Shown: positions 27,109-34,470 of the stretch, piece after piece
Layout: each line of letters opens with the position of its first letter
Position numbering within the stretch: position 1 is the first letter of the stretch
Source: Rubellimicrobium arenae
Lineage (GTDB): Bacteria; Pseudomonadota; Alphaproteobacteria; Rhodobacterales; Rhodobacteraceae
Length of the DNA: 64,000 bases
Assembly (NCBI RefSeq): GCF_017916295.1
Contig: NZ_JAFMSS010000002.1
Coordinates: 248,001-312,000 of the forward strand
Direction: 5' to 3'
Program-made: the position numbers and the translations under genes
The notes under the pieces: generated by a model
The model's input: the letters and a program-made list of their open reading frames with translations, nothing else
Told to the model about the DNA's origin: nothing
Database searches by the model: none

Positions 27109-27594
27109 TCACCTTTTCTTGTCCTCGTCCTCGTCCTTCTGGGGCCCCGAGGTCCCGGAGAGGCCGCCTGTGAGCGCCTTGAAGAACGCTTCCTGCTGGG
27201 CGCGCATGGCCTCGAAGCCCGGAAGCTTCGTCATCGGATTGCCCTTGGTCATCTGCTCCAGCATCTTGGCCTGGCTGTCGCGCATCATCTCGAAGCTGGC
27301 GGCCAGGAACTGGGGCATGACGGCGGCGGCCTGGGTGGTGTAGGTCCGCACGAGCGAGGTCAGCACATCGGTGGGCAGGACGTTCTCGCCCCGGCTTTCA
27401 TGTTCGGCGATGATCTGGAGCAGATACTGCCGGGTCAGGTCGTCCCCGGACTTGAGATCCACGATCTGCACGTCCCTGCCCTGGCGGATGAAGGCCGCGA
27501 TGTCCTCCAAGGTCACGTAGTCGCTCGTTTCGGTGTTGTAGAGACGGCGGCTCGCGTAGCGCTTGATCAGGAGCGGCTTATCGTTCTCAGGCAT
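27109..27594 (-). CDS. phaR: Polyhydroxyalkanoate synthesis repressor PhaR
   Basis: A DNA-binding and polyester-sensing repressor (161 residues). The conserved N-terminal domain begins LLIKRYASRRLYNTETSDYV, followed by LVRTYTTQAAAVMPQFL from the PHB accumulation domain. PhaR represses phasin and its own gene until polyester granules titrate it. ATG 27594 gives the normal start; the frame continues to 27645 without family similarity. It is downstream of phaP, behind a strong terminator, and has a TGC-rich motif at 27608-27622 in its own leader. Confidence 0.95.
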   Translation of the reverse strand: MPENDKPLLIKRYASRRLYNTETSDYVTLEDIAAFIRQGRDVQIVDLKSGDDLTRQYLLQIIAEHESRGENVLPTDVLTSLVRTYTTQAAAVMPQFLAASFEMMRDSQAKMLEQMTKGNPMTKLPGFEAMRAQQEAFFKALTGGLSGTSGPQKDEDEDKKR

Positions 27595-27607
27595 GGACGG
27601 CCCCACT

Positions 27608-27622
27608 TGCTGCGACTGCAAA
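27608..27622. promoter_or_regulatory. Putative PhaR operator upstream of phaR
   Basis: TGCTGCGACTGCAAA lies 14 bases before the phaR start. It matches the complement of the sequence in the phaC-phaZ divergent region (30183-30197) at 14 of 15 positions and fits the TGC-rich sites reported for PhaR. It suggests autorepression. Confidence 0.55.
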
Positions 27623-27643
27623 CAGCCTAGGACGCCCGTTCGC

Positions 27644-27677
27644 AAAAAGAAAGGGCGGACCCGCCTGGGCCCGCCCT
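27644..27677 (-). terminator. Intrinsic terminator downstream of phaP
   Basis: Read on the minus strand, AGGGCGG and CCGCCCT (27677-27671 and 27658-27652) form a GC-rich stem that runs straight into TTTCTTTTT (27652-27644). This is a textbook Rho-independent terminator about 60 bp after phaP. It separates phaP transcription from phaR. Confidence 0.85.
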
Positions 27678-27735
27678 CATCTATGATCCGGCAGGAGAAG
27701 TCTCCCGCCCGGCCATCGCTCGATCCCGGACGGGA

Positions 27736-28197
27736 TCAGACGTTGGTGGAGGTCGAGGTGACCTTGACGCCGTTCGTGGCGGCGGTGGTCATGTCGGCCG
27801 TGGCCTTGCGGGCGGCGGCGGTCATGTCTTCGGACATGTCCTTGCCGGCCGCCATCAGCAGCTCGAGCGTTTCGGTCTGGACGCGCTTGGCGATCTCGGC
27901 GAAGGCGGCCATGTGCTCGGCGGCGGCTTCGGCCGAGGTCGACACGAAGTCGGTCACGGACTTGGCGTAGTCGGCGGGCTCGGCCTTGACCTGGGTCACG
28001 GTCGAAAGCTTGGACAGCGTGTCCTGCATCCAGCGGGCCGACAGCTCGGTGGACTTCTGCGCGGCCTCGATGGCGACGGCGGACATCTTCTCGGCCAGGG
28101 CGGCCTGGGACTTGGCGAGGTTCTCGACCGAGGACGTGTCCACGGGGAAGTTGCTCATCATGTCCTTCATCATCTGGGCGTAATCGGTCGAAGCCAT
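27736..28197 (-). CDS. phaP: Phasin family protein (granule-coating)
   Basis: A small helical protein of 153 residues that coats polyhydroxyalkanoate granules. It begins MASTDYAQMMKDMMSNFPVD and has the phasin_2 type amphipathic helices with many A, K, S and T residues (LAKSQAALAEKMSAVAIEAA). AAAGGA lies 8 bases before the ATG. Upstream, two CTGC-N3-GCAG palindromes mark a PhaR-controlled promoter. The gene ends in a strong terminator. Confidence 0.92.
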   Translation of the reverse strand: MASTDYAQMMKDMMSNFPVDTSSVENLAKSQAALAEKMSAVAIEAAQKSTELSARWMQDTLSKLSTVTQVKAEPADYAKSVTDFVSTSAEAAAEHMAAFAEIAKRVQTETLELLMAAGKDMSEDMTAAARKATADMTTAATNGVKVTSTSTNV

Positions 28198-28253
28198 CTC
28201 GGTATCCTTTCGGAATTGGAGTCGAGGGCGTCGCCCCCGCGTTCAGTGACCGA

Positions 28254-28282
28254 AATATGGATGCTGCGGTGCAGCATTGCAA
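28254..28282 (-). promoter_or_regulatory. Candidate phaP promoter with PhaR operator in the spacer
   Basis: On the minus strand, TTGCAA (28282-28277) is followed after exactly 17 bases by CATATT (28259-28254). The spacer contains the perfect palindrome ATGCTGC-N3-GCAGCAT (28261-28277 on the plus strand), which includes CTGCGGTGCAG (28264-28274). This matches the CTGC-N3-GCAG form recalled for Paracoccus PhaR. A bound repressor would occupy the space between -35 and -10. Confidence 0.6.
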
Positions 28283-28291
28283 GGGTTTCCT

Positions 28292-28302
28292 CTGCGCCGC
28301 AG
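28292..28302. promoter_or_regulatory. Second putative PhaR operator upstream of phaP
   Basis: CTGCGCCGCAG is a second exact CTGC-N3-GCAG palindrome, centred 28 bp from the first one. Two such sites in the phaC-phaP interval are expected for PhaR control of phasin synthesis. Confidence 0.58.
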
Positions 28303-28313
28303 CAAGGGGATGC

Positions 28314-28339
28314 GCGGAATCTGGCGTGCCAGATTGCCG
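28314..28339 (-). repeat. Inverted repeat just after phaC
   Basis: AATCTGGC (28318-28325) and GCCAGATT (28328-28335) are perfect arms around two bases, extended by GCGG and CCGC with one bulged base. It lies 5 bases beyond the phaC stop codon. It could end or stabilise the phaC transcript ahead of the separate phaP promoter. No T tract follows, so the terminator role is tentative. Confidence 0.5.
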
Positions 28340-28344
28340 CAGGG

Positions 28345-30162
28345 TCAGGAGACGGCGGGCACCGCGCGCACATAGGTGCCGGGCGCGGGGGCCAAGGGCG
28401 GATGAGCGGCGTCGCCGGGCTGGCGCGCAGGCACGAGACCGCCGGACCGGGCGCCCAGCCATTCCCCCCAGCGGGGCCACCAGCTTCCGTCGTGCTTTTC
28501 GGCCGACTTCAGCCATTCCTCGGGCGGCAGGGACAGGTCGTGGCCGGTCCAATGGCCGTACTTCTTCTTGGAGGGCGGGTTCACGATGCCGGCGATGTGG
28601 CCCGATTCGGACAGGATGAAGGTCTTGTCCGTCGCGCCCATCTGCTGGACGCCCCGGTAGGAGGACTTCCAGCCCGCGATGTGATCCGTCTCGCAGGCCA
28701 CGGCGCAGAGCGGGACGTCCACCTCGGAGATGTGCGCCGTCTGTCCGCAGATCGGGAAGCCGTCCGTGGCGAACAGGTCGTCCTGGCAAAGCCCGCGCAG
28801 GTATTCGACGGCCATCTTGGCGGGAAGGTTGGTGGAATCGCCGTTCCAGTAGAGCAGGTCGAAGGCCGGCGGCGTTTGCCCCATCATGTAGGACCGGATG
28901 GCCGGCTGGTAGATGAGGTCGTTCGAGCGCAGATAGCTGAAGGTGCGCGACATGAAGAAGGCTTCGAGCACCCCCTTCTCCATCGACTCCTTCTCGATGC
29001 CATCCACGAAGTCGTCGTCGAGGAAGACCCCGACCTCGCCCTGGTCCGAAAAGTCCGTGAGCGTGGTGAAGAACGTGGCGGAGTTCACCGTGGTGTCGCC
29101 CCGCTTCTTCATCAGCGCCAGCGTCAGGGCCAGCGTGGTCCCGGCGATGCAGTAGCCGACGGCGTTGACCGCCTGGGTCCCGCAGATCGCCTTCACCTCG
29201 CGCAGGGCGGCCAGGTAGCCGTCCTGCACGTAGTCGTCCATCGTCGTGTCCCTGTAGGACGGGTCGGGGTTGACCCAGGACACCACGAAGAGCGTGAAGC
29301 CCTGATCCACGACCCACTTGATCAGGCTGTTCTGCGCCTTGAGGTCGAGGATGTAGAACTTGTTGATCCACGGCGGAAAGATCACGACCGGGATCTCGCG
29401 CACCTGATCCGTGGTGGGGGTGTACTGGATCAGCTCGAACATCCGGTTGCGGAAGACGACCTCGCCCGGCGTGGTGGCAAGGTTCTCGCCCACCTGAAAC
29501 GCGCTCTCGTCGGCCAGGCGCACGATCAGCTCGCCGTCGTTGCGCTCCAGATCGGCCACGAGGTTGGCGAGGCCATCCACGAGCGACTGGCCGTCCGTCT
29601 CGATCGCGCGTTCGAGCGCGTCGGGGTTGGTGGCGAGGAAGTTCGTCGGCGCCAGCATGTCCACGATCTGGCGGGAGAAGTACTGGAGCCGCTTCTTGTC
29701 CTTGGCCGTCAGTCCGTCCGTCTGCTCCACGGCCTTCTGCACGGCCTCGGCGTTGATCAGGTACTGCTGCTTCCAGAAATTGAACCACGGATGGCTTTCC
29801 CAGAGCGGGTTCGAGAACCGCTTGTCCCTGGGCCCAGGATCCTCGGGCGCCTTGAACGGTCCCTTGGCCAGCGCGGCCTGCGCCTCGGCGAAGTGGGCGA
29901 GCGTCTTGCCCCAGTATCCGGCCTGCAGCTCGATGATCTTGGCGGGATGCTCCATCGCTTCGGACATCCAGGCCTGCGCCGCCTTGAGATAAAGGTCCTG
30001 CGACGGACCCTGGAGCGCGGCGGGGACCTTCCTGCGCTTGGCCATGATGGCCACCAGCCGCTTGGTCAGGGCGTCGATCTTCTTCAGGTTCCCTTCGAAC
30101 ACCTCGAGGTTGCGGCCCATTTGCTGCCCTCCCTCGTTCGTGTCTGTGCGCTCCGTTGCCAT
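28345..30162 (-). CDS. phaC: Class I poly(3-hydroxyalkanoate) synthase
   Basis: The enzyme polymerises 3-hydroxyacyl-CoA at the surface of storage granules. The 605-residue protein has the PhaC box GYCIAG with nucleophile C338, then D493 (ETDHIAGW) and H522 (SGHIAG), a complete triad at family spacing. The N-terminal region is the usual variable helical domain. ATG 30162 gives a MATE start like that of related synthases; ATG 30120 (MGRNLEVF) has the stronger ribosome binding site (GGGAGGG) and is a real alternative. It is divergent from phaZ. Confidence 0.96.
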   Translation of the reverse strand: MATERTDTNEGGQQMGRNLEVFEGNLKKIDALTKRLVAIMAKRRKVPAALQGPSQDLYLKAAQAWMSEAMEHPAKIIELQAGYWGKTLAHFAEAQAALAKGPFKAPEDPGPRDKRFSNPLWESHPWFNFWKQQYLINAEAVQKAVEQTDGLTAKDKKRLQYFSRQIVDMLAPTNFLATNPDALERAIETDGQSLVDGLANLVADLERNDGELIVRLADESAFQVGENLATTPGEVVFRNRMFELIQYTPTTDQVREIPVVIFPPWINKFYILDLKAQNSLIKWVVDQGFTLFVVSWVNPDPSYRDTTMDDYVQDGYLAALREVKAICGTQAVNAVGYCIAGTTLALTLALMKKRGDTTVNSATFFTTLTDFSDQGEVGVFLDDDFVDGIEKESMEKGVLEAFFMSRTFSYLRSNDLIYQPAIRSYMMGQTPPAFDLLYWNGDSTNLPAKMAVEYLRGLCQDDLFATDGFPICGQTAHISEVDVPLCAVACETDHIAGWKSSYRGVQQMGATDKTFILSESGHIAGIVNPPSKKKYGHWTGHDLSLPPEEWLKSAEKHDGSWWPRWGEWLGARSGGLVPARQPGDAAHPPLAPAPGTYVRAVPAVS

Positions 30163-30182
30163 AAGCGGAACCCCGCGTTAGT

Positions 30183-30197
30183 TTTGCAGTTGCAGCA
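30183..30197. promoter_or_regulatory. Putative PhaR operator between phaC and phaZ
   Basis: TTTGCAGTTGCAGCA is the reverse complement of TGCTGCAACTGCAAA, one base different from the motif upstream of phaR. It sits 21 bp before phaC and 59 bp before phaZ. It could let PhaR coordinate synthesis and breakdown of the polymer. Confidence 0.5.
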
Positions 30198-30256
30198 TCA
30201 AGGCGTCGTCAAGGACCTGGATGCGATCCTTGCCCGCCCTGAGCCGGAGACCTGCC

Positions 30257-31552
30257 ATGAAGTATATGTTGACCTACGACCTCATGGAAAGCGTGCGCAA
30301 CACCAATCAGTGGCTAGGCGCGACGGCGCGGGCCATCGGCGCCTACCCGGCCATGGCGGCCACGGGCAATCCGCTGGTCGAATGGATCAAGGCCTGGGGC
30401 GACGTGACCGAGCGGACCTTCGCCCGCATGGTGGTCAAGCCGGACTGGGGCATCTCGGCGGTCACCGGCGATGACGGGCGCGACCACACCGTCCGGATCG
30501 AGACGCTGATCGCCAAGCCCTTCGGCAATCTCATCCACTTCCGCGTGCCGGGGCGCTTTCCGCGCCAGCGGCGCGTGCTGCTCGTGGCGCCAATGTCGGG
30601 GCACTACGCCACGCTGCTGCGCAAGACGGTGATCTCGCTCCTGCCGGATTGCGAGGTCTTCATCACCGACTGGCACAACGCCCGCGACATCCCGGTGAGC
30701 GAGGGCAAGTTCGACATCGAGGATTATACCCTCTACGTCACCGAGTTCATGCGCCACCTCGGCCCCGACATCCACGTCATGGCCATCTGCCAGCCCGCGC
30801 CCCTGGTCCTCGCCGCGACGGCCCTCCTGGCCGAGCAGGCGCCCGAGGCGCAGCCCCGGTCCCTGATCCTTGTGGGCGGCCCCATCGACCCCGATGCCAA
30901 CGCCACGGACGTGACCGACTTCGGCCGCCGCGTGACCATGGGCCAGCTCGAGCAGCTCGTGATCCAGCAGGTGGGCTACAAGTACAAGGGCGTGGGACGG
31001 ATGGTCTATCCCGGGCTGCTTCAGCTCGCGTCCTTCATGTCCATGAACGCCCAGACCCACACCGAAAGCTTCGTGGACCAGATCTTCCGCGCCTCCAAGG
31101 GCGAGGCCTCCGATCACGACAAGCACAACGCCTTCTACGACGAGTACCTGGCCGTCATGGACATGACCGCCGAGTTCTACCTTTCGACCGTGGAGCGCAT
31201 CTTCAAGGGCCGGGAGGTCGCGCGGAACGCGTTCAACGTCGCCGGCCGGGCCGTGGACATCGGACGCATCAGCACCGTGGCGGTCATGGTGGTCGAAGGG
31301 GAGAAGGACGACATCTCCGCCCCCGGTCAGTGCCTTGCTGCCCTCGACCTGCTGACGGGCCTGCCCGACGCGAAGAAGGCCGCGCATCTCGAACCCAAGG
31401 CCGGCCATTACGGGATCTTCGCGGGCAAGAGCTGGCGCGACAACATCCGGCCCCTGGTGCTCAAGTTCATGGACGACAACGAGGGCAAGTCCGAGCGCCG
31501 GCCCCGGCCCTCGATCGTCATGCCCGCCGTCGCCGCATCCAGCGCCGACTGA
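30257..31552 (+). CDS. phaZ: Intracellular polyhydroxyalkanoate depolymerase
   Basis: A 431-residue PhaZ-type enzyme that degrades native intracellular granules. The family start is MKYMLTYDLMESVRNTNQW. The alpha/beta-hydrolase elbow uses cysteine, C178 in AICQPAP, with the candidate acid in EGEKDDISAPGQ and the histidine in KAGHYGIFAG. The open frame extends to 30221, but ATG 30257 matches the family. It is transcribed away from phaC, a layout common in Rhodobacterales. Confidence 0.95.
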   Translation: MKYMLTYDLMESVRNTNQWLGATARAIGAYPAMAATGNPLVEWIKAWGDVTERTFARMVVKPDWGISAVTGDDGRDHTVRIETLIAKPFGNLIHFRVPGRFPRQRRVLLVAPMSGHYATLLRKTVISLLPDCEVFITDWHNARDIPVSEGKFDIEDYTLYVTEFMRHLGPDIHVMAICQPAPLVLAATALLAEQAPEAQPRSLILVGGPIDPDANATDVTDFGRRVTMGQLEQLVIQQVGYKYKGVGRMVYPGLLQLASFMSMNAQTHTESFVDQIFRASKGEASDHDKHNAFYDEYLAVMDMTAEFYLSTVERIFKGREVARNAFNVAGRAVDIGRISTVAVMVVEGEKDDISAPGQCLAALDLLTGLPDAKKAAHLEPKAGHYGIFAGKSWRDNIRPLVLKFMDDNEGKSERRPRPSIVMPAVAASSAD

Positions 31553-31567
31553 CCGCGGCGGGCCAGC

Positions 31568-32299
31568 TCAGCCGGACACCTCGCCGATGGCCTGGGCGAT
31601 GAGCTTGAGGCAGCGCGGCGAGGAGAACCGGTGGTCGGCGTCCTTGACCAGCGTCAGCCGGATGTCCGGCCCCGTTGCGTGGTCGAACAGCCGCTGGGCC
31701 GTCGCCATGGACACGTCCTCGTCCGCCGAGCCCTGGAGCATCCGCGTCGGCATCGGCAGGTGGAGCGGCGAGCGGAGCACGAGGTGGTCGCGTCCGTCCT
31801 CGATCAGCTTGCGGGTGATCGGATAGGGCGCGCCGTATTCCGATGGCAGATGGATGATCCCTTCGTTCAGGAGCTGCTCCTGGAGGAAGTCGGGCGCGTT
31901 GGCCCAGTAGGAATCCTCGGTGAAGTCCGGCGCGGCGGCGATGGTGACGAGGCCCGCCACCCGTTCGGGCGACCGGCGCGCGATCAGGAGGGAGATCCAC
32001 CCCCCCATCGACGACCCCACGAGGGTCACCGGCCCGGGCGCGAGGTCGAGGACCGCCTCGGCGTCCTCGAGCCACTGGCCGATGGCCCCGTCCTCGAAGG
32101 CGCCCTCGCTCTGGCCGTGGCCGGAGTAGTCGAAGCGGATGAAGGCCCGGCCCTGGGCCTGCGCCCAGTCGGCCAGCCAGGCGGCCTTGGTGCCCGTCAT
32201 GTCCGAGCGGAAGCCGCCCAGGAACACGACGTGGGGCCCCTGCCCCGCCTGCCGCATCATCGCGAGCGTCCGTCCCTGGGGCGTGGTGATGGTCTCCAT
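31568..32299 (-). CDS. Alpha/beta hydrolase
   Basis: A serine hydrolase of 243 residues with nucleophile S97 in GSSMGGW, a candidate acid in GSADEDVSM and histidine in DADHRFSS. FDYSGHGQSEG is typical of the carboxylesterase/peptidase-like group. It starts at ATG 32299; the open frame beyond is not family-like. It converges with phaZ (15 bp apart) and is divergent from thrS. The substrate is unknown. Confidence 0.87.
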   Translation of the reverse strand: METITTPQGRTLAMMRQAGQGPHVVFLGGFRSDMTGTKAAWLADWAQAQGRAFIRFDYSGHGQSEGAFEDGAIGQWLEDAEAVLDLAPGPVTLVGSSMGGWISLLIARRSPERVAGLVTIAAAPDFTEDSYWANAPDFLQEQLLNEGIIHLPSEYGAPYPITRKLIEDGRDHLVLRSPLHLPMPTRMLQGSADEDVSMATAQRLFDHATGPDIRLTLVKDADHRFSSPRCLKLIAQAIGEVSG

Positions 32300-32341
32300 G
32301 GCGCGTCTCCTGCTTCGCTGCGGTTGCATGGTGCTCGGCCC

Positions 32342-32370
32342 TTGACGGTTCCGCAAGCGGGGGGCAGAAC
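32342..32370 (+). promoter_or_regulatory. Possible thrS promoter
   Basis: TTGACG (32342-32347) is followed after 17 bases by CAGAAC (32365-32370). The -35 match is good and the -10 match is weak. It lies in the 126-bp divergent region before thrS. No T-box or other riboswitch is recognisable. Confidence 0.3.
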
Positions 32371-32425
32371 CCCCGGACCCGCAACCGGGCGCAATCGTGG
32401 GCGCCAAACCGACGAGGAGCAGGCT

Positions 32426-34372
32426 ATGGCCTCCATCTCCCTGACATTCCCCGATGGACAATCCCGGCAGTACGACGCCGGAGTCACCGCCGCGCAGGTG
32501 GCGCAGTCCATTGCCCCTTCCCTGGCCAAGTCTGCTGTTTCGGCGACCCTCGACGGCCGTCACTGGGATCTCCAGTGGCCGATCGAGGCCGACGGCGCGC
32601 TGGCCATCAAGACGCTCAAGGACGCCGAGGGGCTCGAGCTGATCCGGCACGACCTCGCCCACGTCATGGCCCGCGCCGTCCAGGCGCTCTGGCCCGACGT
32701 GAAGGTGACGATCGGCCCCGTGACCGAGACGGGCTGGTTCTACGACTTCGACCGCAAGGAGCCCTTCACGCCCGAGGACCTGGGCGCCATCGAGGCCGAG
32801 ATGCGCCGCATCATCGGCGCCAAGGACCCGATCCGGACCGAGGTCTGGGACCGCGCCCGCGCCATCGCCCACTACGAGGCGAACGGCGAACCCTTCAAGG
32901 TCGAGCTCATCAACCGCATCCCGGAGGGCGAGCCCATCCGGATGTACTGGCACGGCGACTGGCAGGACCTCTGCCGCGGCCCGCACCTGCAGAACACCGG
33001 GCAGCTTCCGGGCGACGCCTTCCGGCTGATGGGCGTCTCGGGCGCCTACTGGTTCGGCGACGTGAACCGGCCGCAGCTCCAGCGGATCACCGGCGTGGCC
33101 TTCCGCAACCGCGACGAGCTCAAGGCGCACCTGACGATGCTGGAGGAGGCCGCCAAGCGCGACCACCGCAAGCTCGGCCGCGAGATGGAGCTCTTCCACA
33201 TGCAGGAAGAGGCGCCGGGGATGGTGTTCTGGCACCCGAACGGCTGGACGCTCTGGCGGACGCTCCAGGACTACATGGGCCGGCGGCTGCGGCGCGCGGG
33301 CTACAAGGAGATCCGCACGCCCCAGGTGCTCGACCGCATCCTGTGGGAGAAGTCCGGCCACTGGGAGAACTACCGCGAGAACATGTTCATCGTGGAGGTG
33401 GACGAGGACGGGGCCAAGGAGAAGCGCATCAACGCGCTCAAGCCCATGAACTGCCCCTGCCACGTCCAGGTCTACAACCAGGGCCTCAAGAGCTACCGCG
33501 ACCTGCCGCTTCGGCTCGCCGAATTCGGGGCCTGCCACCGCTATGAATCCTCGGGCTCGATGCACGGGCTGATGCGGGTGCGCGGCTTCACGCAGGACGA
33601 CGCCCACATCTTCTGCACCGAGGACCAGATCGGTGAGGAGTGCCGGGCCTTCATCGAGCTCCTGGCCTCCGTCTACGAGGACCTCGGCTTCGACGGCTTC
33701 GAGATCAAGTTCTCCACCCGCCCCGAGAAGCGGATCGGCTCGGACGAGACCTGGGACAAGGTCGAGGGCGCGCTCGAGGCGGCGATCCGGGCCACGGGGC
33801 GCGACTTCGAGGTCGATCCCGGCGAGGGGGCGTTCTATGGGCCGAAGCTCGACTTCAAGCTCACCGACGCGATCGGCCGGAAGTGGCAGTGCGGCACGTT
33901 CCAGGTGGACCCCAACCTGCCCGACCGCCTAGGCGCCGAATACGTGGCCGAGGACGGGGCCAAGCACCGGCCCTACATGCTCCACCGCGCGATCCTGGGC
34001 AGCTTCGAGCGGTTCCTCGGCATCCTGATCGAGAACTACGCGGGCAAGTTCCCCTTCTGGCTCGCCCCCCGGCAGATCGTCGTGGCCTCGATCGTCTCGG
34101 ACGCGGACGACTATGTCCGCGAGGTGACCGAGGCACTGCAGGCGGCGGGGCTGCGCGCCGAGGCCGATACGCGGAACGAGAAGATCAACTACAAGGTCCG
34201 CGAACACTCGGTCGGCAAGGTCCCGGTGATCCTGGCGCTGGGCATGAAGGAGGTCGAGGGCAGGACCGTGTCCATGCGCCGGCTGGGCGAGGACGGGCAA
34301 AAGGTGATGCCTCTGGGCGAGGCCATCGCACAACTCGCAGGCGAAGCGCGGGCGCCCGACCAGCGGGGCTGA
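32426..34372 (+). CDS. thrS: Threonine--tRNA ligase
   Basis: Class II aminoacyl-tRNA synthetase of 648 residues. Domains in order: TGS (SISLTFPDGQSRQYDAG), the alanyl/threonyl editing domain (RHDLAHVMARAVQ, CRGPHLQNTG), the catalytic core (MNCPCHVQVYNQ with the zinc cysteine; HRYESSGSMHGLMRVRGF motif 2; YMLHRAILGSFERFLG motif 3) and the anticodon-binding domain. A GAGGAG ribosome binding site precedes ATG 32426. Confidence 0.98.
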   Translation: MASISLTFPDGQSRQYDAGVTAAQVAQSIAPSLAKSAVSATLDGRHWDLQWPIEADGALAIKTLKDAEGLELIRHDLAHVMARAVQALWPDVKVTIGPVTETGWFYDFDRKEPFTPEDLGAIEAEMRRIIGAKDPIRTEVWDRARAIAHYEANGEPFKVELINRIPEGEPIRMYWHGDWQDLCRGPHLQNTGQLPGDAFRLMGVSGAYWFGDVNRPQLQRITGVAFRNRDELKAHLTMLEEAAKRDHRKLGREMELFHMQEEAPGMVFWHPNGWTLWRTLQDYMGRRLRRAGYKEIRTPQVLDRILWEKSGHWENYRENMFIVEVDEDGAKEKRINALKPMNCPCHVQVYNQGLKSYRDLPLRLAEFGACHRYESSGSMHGLMRVRGFTQDDAHIFCTEDQIGEECRAFIELLASVYEDLGFDGFEIKFSTRPEKRIGSDETWDKVEGALEAAIRATGRDFEVDPGEGAFYGPKLDFKLTDAIGRKWQCGTFQVDPNLPDRLGAEYVAEDGAKHRPYMLHRAILGSFERFLGILIENYAGKFPFWLAPRQIVVASIVSDADDYVREVTEALQAAGLRAEADTRNEKINYKVREHSVGKVPVILALGMKEVEGRTVSMRRLGEDGQKVMPLGEAIAQLAGEARAPDQRG

Positions 34373-34391
34373 TCGCCCCCTAATTTCTGGG

Positions 34392-34419
34392 TCCGCGCGC
34401 GGAACGAACCGCGCGCGGA
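34392..34419. repeat. Perfect GC-rich inverted repeat after thrS
   Basis: TCCGCGCGCGG (34392-34402) and CCGCGCGCGGA (34409-34419) form an 11-bp stem with an AACGAA loop between thrS and the DUF2382 gene. It may be a transcript 3'-end structure for thrS. There is no strong T tract, so the role is uncertain. Confidence 0.5.
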
Positions 34420-34470
34420 GGCCGTTTGTCCTGCATCCCGCCTAACGGGGCAGACAGACGGCGAGGACCC

